Assembly: GCA_014382915.1 (NCBI GenBank)
Contig: JACNIV010000101.1
Coordinates: 1-5,283, forward strand
DNA from: Candidatus Cloacimonadota bacterium
GTDB lineage: Bacteria; Cloacimonadota; Cloacimonadia; Cloacimonadales; TCS61
Reading direction: 5' to 3'
Length of the DNA: 5,283 nucleotides
Positions 1 to 5,162 of the stretch are shown here, piece after piece; position 1 is the stretch's first letter, and every line of letters starts with the position of its first letter. Made by a program: the position numbers and the translations under genes. Below the pieces are notes generated by a model, which saw only the letters and a program-made list of their open reading frames with translations, did no database searches and had not been told where the DNA came from.

Positions 1-116
1 ATATTAAGGAGGAATTTATTAGTTTCTTCCAGGGTTTTCTTTGTTTTCTCAAATTCCTTAATAAGCTTTTCCTGCTCGGAAGAAGTCTTTTTAAAATCAT
101 TGTTATCTTTTTTCAT
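1..116 (-). CDS. 5' end of a charged, coiled-coil-prone protein (partial)
   Basis: Thirty-eight codons are visible before the gene leaves the window at base 1, so the product is a 5' fragment. The start is an ATG at 116-114 with a good AAGGA ribosome binding site six bases upstream, and it begins 21 bases after the stop of the diguanylate cyclase gene. It is therefore very likely the next gene of the same operon. The visible peptide begins MKKDNNDFKK and continues as a lysine- and glutamate-rich stretch with no membrane segment or signal peptide, probably an amphipathic helix or coiled coil. Such a lead-in is common before sensor or signalling domains (PAS, histidine kinase, GGDEF), but nothing visible identifies the domain that follows. 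Function is unknown. Confidence 0.72.
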   Translation of the reverse strand, partial: MKKDNNDFKKTSSEQEKLIKEFEKTKKTLEETNKFLLN

Positions 117-137
117 ATCAATTCCTTATATCTGATA

Positions 138-1445
138 TTATATTTTGACCATATTTCTGCCTGCCCGTTTTGCTTTGTAAAGTATTTTATCTGCCAGTTT
201 AAGAACTTTCTCAGGTTTTGCCAGTTCTTTTGTGTATTCTGCAATCCCAATGCTTACCGTTACTTTAACCTGTTTATGATCTTTTGAAGAAGATATACCC
301 CGATTGTTCGGACTACTGGAAATCCGATCTTTGCTGCGAACAACAAATTGTGTTGATTCCAATGTCTGACGGTATTCTTCCATAAAAACTTGAGCTTCTT
401 TTATGTTTTTTCCTGGAAAGATCACAGTGAATTCTTCTCCGCCATAACGGAAAGATTTGGCTCCGCCGGAAACTTCGCTGAGTTTGGTTGCTACCAGCTT
501 TAAAACCTGATCACCGGTTTTGTGACCATATGTATCATTAAATTTCTTAAAAAGATCTATATCTATCATGGCTATAGAATAATTTTTCCCAAGATTAGCC
601 ATAGTTTCCGACAAACTGCGCTTGCCGGGCAGACCTGTAAGTTCATCGATATAAGCAAGAGAAAAAGATGACTCGATAGTGAAAAGAATGAGGATCAATC
701 CTGCTGTAGTGAAATAGATCATGAGGGCAGGATGGGATGAGGAAGAGTTTATACCCAGGAAAAGAGGGAACAGGATACTCACATAACCTGCAGCCAGCAC
801 ATCGCGGTTTCTGATATAATAGAGCATAAACAGAAACATGCAAAGGAAGAAGATGAGGATTACAGACAGGGAAATATTTCCCACAGTTTTATAAGAAAGA
901 AAAGAACTGAAAATACCGGTAAATCCATGAATATTTTTAGAGAAAGCAGGAAATTCTTTTTGCAGATCAAAGACAAACTTCGATTCGGGTTTATCTATGA
1001 TAAAGCATATCAGATAGACCAGGAAAACTTCTAAAGCAATAAGTATGAAGTAAAAGATACCGCTCTTCGAAATAAAATTCCGTTTCTTGATCCCGGCAAA
1101 AAAAAGAATATTCAGTGGAATTAAAAAGGTCAAAGTGGCAGGTATGATAGAATAGTTATAATTTTCTATGCCACCGAAAACGTTCCCGGCAGCAAGATAT
1201 GCGATCATCAGAATAACCGATATGAGAATAAGTCCTGTATTATTGGAACGCCAGCCCAGGATGGCTGTAAATGCGAAAAGAAAAAAAGGCATGAGAGGAA
1301 ATATCACAAGAAATGCACTTAATTCAGAAGTATTATCTATCTTGCCGGAAAATTGCGGCCATTGCCATACCACGATCATAGAAAACAAGATCAATAACAG
1401 TGGTATGATAAGAGGAAAGAGCAACCTTCTGGCATTGTAATACAA
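138..1445 (-). CDS. membrane-anchored diguanylate cyclase (GGDEF domain), TTG start
   Basis: The product is 435 residues and should make cyclic di-GMP from two GTP at the inner face of the membrane. Residues 1-260 hold about eight hydrophobic helices (roughly 9-27, 43-63, 71-88, 98-118, 128-150, 190-210, 216-232, 239-258), an unassigned membrane sensor region. The GGDEF domain follows at about 265-435. It has DELTGLPGKR at 267-276, the metal-binding aspartate D295 in MIDIDLFKKFND, the catalytic GGEEF at 335-339, and VTVSIGIAE at 395-403. The allosteric inhibitory RxxD site, expected at 326-329, is replaced by SGGA, so classical product inhibition is probably lost. A polar serine-rich insertion (about 371-392) lengthens the loop before VTVSIG. 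The start is TTG at 1445-1443, with AGGAG six bases upstream that overlaps the stop of the preceding gene. No in-frame ATG is nearer than codon 23. The stimulus sensed is unknown. Confidence 0.93.
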   Translation of the reverse strand: MYYNARRLLFPLIIPLLLILFSMIVVWQWPQFSGKIDNTSELSAFLVIFPLMPFFLFAFTAILGWRSNNTGLILISVILMIAYLAAGNVFGGIENYNYSIIPATLTFLIPLNILFFAGIKKRNFISKSGIFYFILIALEVFLVYLICFIIDKPESKFVFDLQKEFPAFSKNIHGFTGIFSSFLSYKTVGNISLSVILIFFLCMFLFMLYYIRNRDVLAAGYVSILFPLFLGINSSSSHPALMIYFTTAGLILILFTIESSFSLAYIDELTGLPGKRSLSETMANLGKNYSIAMIDIDLFKKFNDTYGHKTGDQVLKLVATKLSEVSGGAKSFRYGGEEFTVIFPGKNIKEAQVFMEEYRQTLESTQFVVRSKDRISSSPNNRGISSSKDHKQVKVTVSIGIAEYTKELAKPEKVLKLADKILYKAKRAGRNMVKI

Positions 1446-1451
1446 TTTACT

Positions 1452-1456
1452 CTCCT
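1452..1456 (-). promoter_or_regulatory. Shine-Dalgarno AGGAG fixing the TTG start of the cyclase gene
   Basis: On the minus strand AGGAG lies six bases before TTG at 1445 and shares bases with the TAG stop (1457-1455) of the YjbR-family gene. Ribosomes ending on that gene are placed directly on this site, which suggests termination-reinitiation coupling. It supports the TTG start over the later in-frame ATG at codon 23, which would lose most of the first membrane helix. Confidence 0.75.
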
Positions 1457-1811
1457 ACTTTCCTATTACTTCCCGTTCGCTTTTTTTCAATCCGGAATAT
1501 ACAAGGTCGTAAGAATCATCTATCATCGAGCAGATAACATTATCGGGAACTGTACCGTCAAGTATTATCGTATTCCAGTGTCTTTTATTCATATGATATC
1601 CCGGTAGAACAGATTTGTATCTGTCCCGTAATCCTTCTGCCACCAGGGGATCACATTTAAGGTTCATGTGCAGAGGTTTCCGGGTGATGTTCACCAGCAG
1701 GAACATTTTTCTGCCAACTTTGATTACCATGGTCTCATCATCAAATGGAAAATCTTCCGTAACACCCCTCTTCTGTGAACAATACTTTCTAAGAATTTCA
1801 AGGTTTATCAT
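1455..1811 (-). CDS. MmcQ/YjbR family protein (DUF419 type)
   Basis: A 118-residue soluble protein with the full MmcQ/YjbR fold signature. The landmarks are TEDFPFDDET at 18-27, KVGRKMFLLV at 31-40, LKCDPLVAEGLRDRY at 51-65, and the highly characteristic GYHMNKRHWNTI at 71-82. It ends with an MIxDSYDLVxxGL helix (96-108). Length matches the family. Members adopt a double-wing, CyaY-like fold and are often annotated as DNA-binding, but a biochemical role is not established. The ATG at 1811-1809 lies inside the MATE gene, giving a 14-base overlap in another frame. An AAAGGAAAG-like ribosome binding site sits about ten bases upstream within that gene. The tight packing implies co-translation with the transporter. 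Family assignment is secure; function is not. Confidence 0.93.
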   Translation of the reverse strand: MINLEILRKYCSQKRGVTEDFPFDDETMVIKVGRKMFLLVNITRKPLHMNLKCDPLVAEGLRDRYKSVLPGYHMNKRHWNTIILDGTVPDNVICSMIDDSYDLVYSGLKKSEREVIGK

Positions 1812-3174
1812 TTATATCAACTTTCCTTTCAAAGTTGGATAGATATTTCTTCAAAACAAAATGAGACAGAATACCGGAGATAGCATAAGCTGTGGCAATG
1901 CCATAGAACAAACCCTTCTGGTTGAAGAATTTTGAACCGAAATAGGCAAGAGGTATGTATAGCAGAAACATCTGAACGAATATAAGACCGGCAGCTTGCA
2001 GGGGCTTGTGAAGGACGTTCAAAGAAATATTGCAGATGTGCATGATTCCCTGCAATCCAAATGCAATAGGCACTATTTTCAAATACAATATAATGGTGGA
2101 AACAACTTGCAGGTCTTTATTAAATATTGTGGCAATAGGTCGGGCAGCGATCGTTAGAATGATGAACATCAAAGCTCCCCAGATAACAGCGAACCCTTTA
2201 CTTAATTTAATACTTAAATGAACCCTGCCGAACTTTTTTGCACCTAAGTTTTGACCTATGAAAGGTCCAAAAACAGATGATAGTGCTCGTATTATTGCTA
2301 ATCCAAAGAATTCTATACGTGAAGCAACTCCAAAGCCGGCTACGGCTTTTGGTCCATATCCTGCAATAATACGGGTGATGATACCCATAGATAACGGTAT
2401 CATTATCCTGGCACTGGCTATAGGCACTCCAATGAACAGGATCGATCTCCATGAATCTAAAACTTCCTTAAATTTCAAGTTAGCGAAAGATATCATTTTT
2501 TCACGGTAACCCAGCACCCACAAAGCAACCGAAAATGTAGTGAATCTTGCCAGAACGGTGGAGAGAGCAGCTCCGGCAATTTCAAGCCTGGGGAAAGGAC
2601 CGATACCGAAGATCAACAGCGGGTCCATAATGAAGTTTATGATAACTGCAACCATCATTATCGCACTGGGTGTTTTGGAATCACCTGTTGCCCGGATCGC
2701 ATTATTACCTACCATTGGCACAACTACGAATACCATTCCATAATACCAGATGCTCATATATTTTCTGATGAGCGGTAATATTTCGGCAGTCGCTCCCAGT
2801 GCTGTGAACAGCGGATCAATGGTTAACAGACCAATAATTACAAAAACGATAACTATTAAAAAAGCAAGCGTAAGCCCATCTGTTGTAAGTCTTTGTACTC
2901 TATGATGGTCTCCTTCTCCGATGGCGCGGGAAATTACTGCCGATGCTCCCATCCCGATTCCCAGGGCAATGCTGTTGATTACCAGAACCACAGGAAATGT
3001 GAAGCTGAGTGCTGCCAGTTCGTTCGTTCCCAGCTTTCCTACATAGAATGTATCCACCAGGTTGAAGGCAACCATCCCGATCATGGCAAAGAACATGGGA
3101 ATAGTAAGGTTTATAAGTGTTTTGCCTACGGGTCCTGCGATGAGTTTTGCTTTTTTTATTACTCTCTCAGCCAA
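1798..3174 (-). CDS. MATE family multidrug/toxin efflux transporter, TTG start
   Basis: A 458-residue integral membrane protein of normal MATE length, with about twelve hydrophobic helices in two six-helix halves. It should export cationic or amphipathic compounds across the inner membrane, driven by H+ or Na+. Helix 1 carries the conserved proline P26 and the D41 motif (NLVDTFYVGKLG), and helix 5 carries N180 and D184 in INFIMDPLLIFG. These correspond to residues known from the PfMATE structure to form the N-lobe cation-binding network. GNNAIRATGDSKTP at 156-169 and GVASRIEFFG at 282-291 are further family signatures. The gene heads the operon. The best start is TTG at 3174-3172 with AAGGA six bases upstream; the next in-frame ATG is codon 27, inside helix 1, and would truncate it. 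The substrate cannot be predicted. Confidence 0.95.
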   Translation of the reverse strand: MAERVIKKAKLIAGPVGKTLINLTIPMFFAMIGMVAFNLVDTFYVGKLGTNELAALSFTFPVVLVINSIALGIGMGASAVISRAIGEGDHHRVQRLTTDGLTLAFLIVIVFVIIGLLTIDPLFTALGATAEILPLIRKYMSIWYYGMVFVVVPMVGNNAIRATGDSKTPSAIMMVAVIINFIMDPLLIFGIGPFPRLEIAGAALSTVLARFTTFSVALWVLGYREKMISFANLKFKEVLDSWRSILFIGVPIASARIMIPLSMGIITRIIAGYGPKAVAGFGVASRIEFFGLAIIRALSSVFGPFIGQNLGAKKFGRVHLSIKLSKGFAVIWGALMFIILTIAARPIATIFNKDLQVVSTIILYLKIVPIAFGLQGIMHICNISLNVLHKPLQAAGLIFVQMFLLYIPLAYFGSKFFNQKGLFYGIATAYAISGILSHFVLKKYLSNFERKVDINDKP

Positions 3175-3180
3175 TACAAT

Positions 3181-3185
3181 TCCTT
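3181..3185 (-). promoter_or_regulatory. Shine-Dalgarno AAGGA fixing the TTG start of the MATE gene
   Basis: AAGGA on the minus strand ends six bases before TTG at 3174. It is the only good ribosome binding site near the 5' end of this reading frame, and it supports TTG initiation rather than the internal ATG at codon 27. Confidence 0.65.
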
Positions 3186-3288
3186 AACTTTTATTTTTAT
3201 TGGGAAAGTTTATATTTTTATTTTGGAAGTCAATCTTAAAAAATATTTATTCGGTTTTTGGGTGGATTTTAATGTTCAAGTATGCTGC

Positions 3289-3305
3289 GGAATCGGAACG
3301 ATCCC
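3289..3305 (-). repeat. short inverted repeat / hairpin
   Basis: On the minus strand GGGATCG, a TTC loop and CGATTCC can fold into a seven-base-pair stem with one G-U pair. The opposite strand would carry an A-C mismatch at that position, so the fold is better in minus-strand RNA, the sense of all genes here. It lies downstream of the nucleotidyltransferase gene and upstream of the MATE gene. No T-tract follows, so it is not a canonical intrinsic terminator. Confidence 0.4.
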
Positions 3306-3314
3306 AATTCTTTA

Positions 3315-3329
3315 TCCGCTCTGAGCGGA
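3315..3329. repeat. perfect GC-rich palindrome TCCGCTC-T-GAGCGGA
   Basis: The 15-base palindrome has two perfect seven-base arms around one central base. As a hairpin it gives six G/C-rich pairs with a three-base loop. It stands out in AT-rich surroundings about 50 bases past the nucleotidyltransferase stop. Neither strand carries a T-run after it, so it may be a weak or Rho-assisted terminator, a protein-binding site, or a dispersed intergenic repeat. The sequence does not decide between these. Confidence 0.5.
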
Positions 3330-3379
3330 CAAGTTTCTAATTTCAAATTTCTCATTGAATTAAACCCGCAGACGCAGGA

Positions 3380-4072
3380 TTAGTGGAATACTGTATTGCT
3401 TAGAATTGCAAATAAATCAGGGCTATGATTTGAAATAATCTGATTTAATTTTTTCTGCCAAGGTTTAGGCATTTTAGAATAAATATCTCTAAATTTTTCG
3501 ACTTGATTAGGCTTTGTCATAAGAAAATCAGTTAATTCAACAGCAGTTTTTAGATCTTTCCTGATTTTATCACTATCTTTGCGTTTAATTGTTAGTAGAA
3601 ATTTAAATAATACAAAAACAGTTGGCTCAGGCACACGTATTTTTATATCATTGTAATTTATGGTTAAAATGTGATTCTGAATAAAATATAAATATCGTAA
3701 GGGTTGAGCAGTAACTTTAAATTCACTGATCAAAACTGCTTTGTTTTTGCTTCGTCCAATCTCTGGTATTAAGAATTCAATCTCAAGATCAGGATGAACA
3801 AATTTTGTATAACCACCTATCAGAGAAAATTGTTCCTCAAAATCAAAATCCTTAAGAATTTTTGGAACATCAATTTTGTTAGTTATATTGGGAGGATTAG
3901 GAATAAGAAAATCAACATCAGTAGTCCTCAATATCGGGATCGCGGGAGAGTTAGAGAAATAATGTCGGTAAATTGGTAAAACCCAACTACCAATTAGTAT
4001 AACATTTTCTAATACTCCTTTAATATGGAATTTTAGCAGTAAATCATGAAACAGGTCTTTGTTTTCTTTCAC
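3380..4072 (-). CDS. nucleotidyltransferase-fold protein, possible toxin of a two-gene module
   Basis: A 230-residue soluble protein with the Pol-beta-type nucleotidyltransferase signature. ILIGSW at 25-30 supplies the G28-S29 pair, and RTTDVDFLIP at 49-58 supplies the D52-x-D54 metal ligands. A third acidic strand is plausible in LEIEFLIPE (96-104, E97 or E99). The C-terminal half is helical and lysine-rich, with RKDLKTAVEL at 171-180. The arrangement resembles NTP_transf_8/AbiEii-like proteins of unknown substrate, some of which are toxins that modify tRNA or transfer nucleotides. The active-site residues appear intact. The start is GTG at 4072-4070 with AGAGG five bases upstream. It overlaps the stop of the preceding small gene by four bases (GTGA), a strong sign of coupled translation. 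The fold is fairly secure; toxin activity is inference. Confidence 0.85.
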   Translation of the reverse strand: MKENKDLFHDLLLKFHIKGVLENVILIGSWVLPIYRHYFSNSPAIPILRTTDVDFLIPNPPNITNKIDVPKILKDFDFEEQFSLIGGYTKFVHPDLEIEFLIPEIGRSKNKAVLISEFKVTAQPLRYLYFIQNHILTINYNDIKIRVPEPTVFVLFKFLLTIKRKDSDKIRKDLKTAVELTDFLMTKPNQVEKFRDIYSKMPKPWQKKLNQIISNHSPDLFAILSNTVFH

Positions 4073-4371
4073 CTAAACCTCTGTAAAATTTCTTTCAAAT
4101 TTTTTTTAATTTCCCTAAGTCTTTTTTCTAATTTTTTTCTATTGTTTATTGCATCAACAAAGGCTTTAACTTGTGGGGAATTCTCTTTACCAATATATTT
4201 AAAAATGATTTTCTCACTCTCACGGTAAGCAAGATAATAGAACCAACCACTACTTCTTTTTTTTCTGGATAAAGAACCCTTTGGTAAAGATGAAATTTGT
4301 TTCTCGACTTGCTCTTTTAAAATAACCAGTCGATTTTTCTCTTCTCTTAAAATATCTTTAACAATGCTCAT
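4069..4371 (-). CDS. small basic coiled-coil protein (DUF6788-like), partner of the nucleotidyltransferase
   Basis: A 100-residue, strongly basic protein. Residues 3-28 and 66-98 are charged heptad-like helices that flank a compact core: LPKGSL at 29-34, basic RKKR at 36-39, YYLAYRE at 45-51 and FKYIGK at 57-62. The pattern LPxGSL, then YYYLxYR, then KYIGK resembles small DUF6788-type proteins, a family of unknown function. The basic core would suit nucleic-acid binding. It is the first gene of a two-gene unit, with its TGA stop embedded in the GTG start of the nucleotidyltransferase gene. The start is ATG at 4371-4369, five bases after AGGGA, which itself abuts an inverted repeat. Gene order and size fit an antitoxin or autoregulator, but no named antitoxin domain is visible. 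The family match is from memory of motifs. Confidence 0.8.
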   Translation of the reverse strand: MSIVKDILREEKNRLVILKEQVEKQISSLPKGSLSRKKRSSGWFYYLAYRESEKIIFKYIGKENSPQVKAFVDAINNRKKLEKRLREIKKNLKEILQRFR

Positions 4372-4380
4372 AATTATCCC

Positions 4381-4418
4381 TGCCTAACAAATCAGAGACA
4401 ATTTGAAATTGTTAGGCA
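4381..4418. repeat. 38-base inverted repeat, 10-base perfect arms (TGCCTAACAA/TTGTTAGGCA)
   Basis: TGCCTAACAA at 4381-4390 pairs perfectly with TTGTTAGGCA at 4409-4418. A second palindrome, CAATTT-G-AAATTG at 4399-4411, overlaps the right arm. The repeat ends where the AGGGA ribosome binding site of the small gene begins and covers its likely -10 region. It could be an autoregulatory operator, an mRNA hairpin next to the ribosome binding site, or part of an attC-like site. It is copy one of a pair with a 54-base period. Confidence 0.85.
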
Positions 4419-4429
4419 AAGATTGTCAA
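4401..4429 (-). promoter_or_regulatory. candidate sigma70-type promoter of the two-gene module
   Basis: On the minus strand a perfect -35 box TTGACA (4429-4424) is followed after 17 bases by TCAAAT (4406-4401), a four-of-six match to TATAAT that lacks the important second-position A. The predicted transcript would start near 4394, about 23 bases before the ATG of the small gene. The spacer and -10 lie within the 4381-4418 inverted repeat, so a protein bound there would block RNA polymerase. Confidence 0.45.
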
Positions 4430-4434
4430 GTAAA

Positions 4435-4472
4435 TGCCTAACAAAATTCTTAAACAAAACAAAAGTTAGGCA
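4435..4472. repeat. second 38-base inverted repeat, 8-base arms (TGCCTAAC/GTTAGGCA)
   Basis: TGCCTAAC at 4435-4442 and GTTAGGCA at 4465-4472 are perfect inverted arms. The overall length equals that of the 4381-4418 repeat, and the two are offset by exactly 54 bases. The left arms share TGCCTAACAA, but the interiors differ in sequence. Selection or copying therefore seems to have kept the boxes and their spacing, not the loops. Confidence 0.8.
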
Positions 4473-4494
4473 AAAAGAACCTACCAGCCTACCC

Positions 4495-4514
4495 ACTGAC
4501 ACGTTTGTTAGGCG
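4495..4514. repeat. left copy of an imperfect inverted repeat flanking the broken gene
   Basis: ACTGACAC-GTTTG-TTAGGCG lies 25 bases beyond the stop of the -1-frame tail. The reverse complement of the right-edge element (5226-5247) reads AGTGTCAC, seven bases, then TTAGGCG. The two outer eight-base boxes match at six positions, and the inner seven-base boxes are identical. The pair therefore brackets the whole disrupted gene in inverted orientation. Confidence 0.4.
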
Positions 4515-4539
4515 GATTAATCTGAATTCACAAGTTAGA

Positions 4540-4776
4540 TTATTTCTTAACTTTAAACGTTTTCTTAACTAGAAAACGAACCATTTGGAATATAATTTCC
4601 GAATACTCAGCACCGAGAACTTTGGAAATAATATAATTCTCAGGATCTATTGCATATGCAAAAAACTTTGAAAATTGTAAAAATGTTTGTTCAATAGAAT
4701 CACATTTAACATAATAAGAAATTCGTTTTGCTGGATTACATTGTTCACCCTCTGCAAATTCGATGTTAGGCTCTAG
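4540..4776 (-). pseudogene. -1-frame continuation (78 codons) of the 4773-5162 gene
   Basis: On the minus strand the frame is open from just after an in-frame TAA at 4803-4801 to the TAA at 4542-4540, 87 codons including the stop, without any ATG, GTG, TTG or CTG near its beginning. Re-reading the C of the last sense codon (GTC) of the upstream gene gives VEV then LEPNIEFAEGEQ and onward, ending FQMVRFLVKKTFKVKK. The peptide is of natural composition, and an open run of this length is unlikely by chance in such AT-rich DNA. It is best read as the C-terminal third of one ~207-residue protein cut by a one-base deletion, sequencing error or unusual frameshift. No classical X-XXY-YYZ slippery site is visible in the overlap. 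Function is not recognised. Confidence 0.6.
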
Positions 4777-5162
4777 ACTTCTACTATAATTTCGGATAAT
4801 TTATCAATACCTTTTAAACTAATTGATTTTTCTAGTAACTGAAGCAAACGATCATTAAAAAAACGAATATCAATCATATTAGGTTTGGATTTACTGAAAA
4901 TTGTTTTTTTTATTAAATATTTAGGCATTTCTTGGCCCATAATTATGAAAATTGCAAAACAATAAATCTCAAAAGATATTCTCATATAATCATCTTGCTT
5001 TAATGATTTTGGTTTTCTATTAAGTTTTAAGTATTTTTTTGAGAAAAGATTTAAATAGTCTTTTTGTATACTATCCTTCAAATCAGAGCTACAAACAAAA
5101 GTTGATATATTTTTAAAAAGTATTTCAGATTTATTTATTAGAAATTGTTGATTATTTATCAT
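4773..5162 (-). CDS. hypothetical protein, probably the truncated N-terminal part of a longer protein
   Basis: A 129-codon reading frame with a strong AAAGGAG ribosome binding site a few bases before ATG at 5162-5160, so its start is well supported. The product is AT-biased in codon use and rich in Lys, Ile, Phe and Ser. It is largely helical in appearance, with one moderately hydrophobic stretch (about 63-76, ISFEIYCFAIFIIM) that could be a buried helix or a single membrane segment. No signal peptide, catalytic motif or known family is recognised. The frame ends SEIIVEV at a TAG that sits one base before a GCCTAAC box. Coding sequence seems to continue in the -1 frame (4776-4540), so this is probably the intact start of a disrupted gene. 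It lies upstream of the two-gene module in the same orientation. Confidence 0.7.
   Translation of the reverse strand: MINNQQFLINKSEILFKNISTFVCSSDLKDSIQKDYLNLFSKKYLKLNRKPKSLKQDDYMRISFEIYCFAIFIIMGQEMPKYLIKKTIFSKSKPNMIDIRFFNDRLLQLLEKSISLKGIDKLSEIIVEV

Larger units (their letters stand above)
3175..3379. other. intergenic spacer between the accessory block and the MATE operon
   Basis: This 205-base stretch holds no convincing gene on either strand. The part next to the MATE gene (3181-3250) is very AT-rich on the side where its promoter should lie. The best candidate is TTGACT at 3233-3228 followed by TATAAA at 3214-3209, but the spacer is only 13 bases, so this is weak. Further left are two compact hairpins, listed separately. 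The direct repeat CGCAGACGCA at 3367-3376 is probably incidental. A composition break between ordinary operon DNA and more AT-rich DNA falls about here. Confidence 0.5.
4382..4513. other. attC-like (integron cassette recombination site) candidate
   Basis: Outer boxes GCCTAAC (4382-4388) and GTTAGGC (4507-4513) fit the attC outer core-site consensus RYYYAAC/GTTRRRY and enclose 132 bases, within the known attC size range. Inner boxes are possible: on the minus strand GTGTCAGT (4502-4495) lies four bases inside the right box, and ATTGTCTC lies six bases inside the left one. They pair only partly. Three extra GTTAGGC/GCCTAAC boxes lie inside, which is atypical. The small gene starts only ten bases beyond the left box, as cassette genes often do. 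No integrase is in the window. This could equally be an operator array. Confidence 0.3.

Noticed and set aside
1168..1440. 90-codon plus-strand open frame
   Set aside because: Antisense to the membrane part of the diguanylate cyclase, with no recognisable motif or ribosome site.
2207..2452. 81-codon minus-strand frame inside the MATE gene
   Set aside because: Same strand but a different frame from MATE. Its tryptophan- and cysteine-rich composition is non-natural, and MATE motifs on both sides are uninterrupted.
3209..3233. Firm promoter for the MATE operon
   Set aside because: TTGACT and TATAAA are separated by only 13 bases, too short for a normal sigma70 promoter, so it was left as a weak note in the spacer entry.
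2893..3324. 143-codon plus-strand open frame
   Set aside because: Most of it lies antisense to the MATE gene, which has full family motifs. It has no good ribosome site, and its peptide has a cysteine- and histidine-rich composition typical of a shadow frame.
3315..3329. Intrinsic terminator for the nucleotidyltransferase gene
   Set aside because: The stem is good, but no T-run follows on either strand, so only a palindrome was recorded.
4381..4514. CRISPR array
   Set aside because: The repeated unit is only 7-10 bases, copies alternate in orientation, and there are no equal-length unique spacers between identical longer repeats.
4775..4800. Programmed -1 ribosomal frameshift
   Set aside because: No slippery heptamer or clear downstream stem was seen in the only window where the shift could occur; an indel or sequencing error is simpler.
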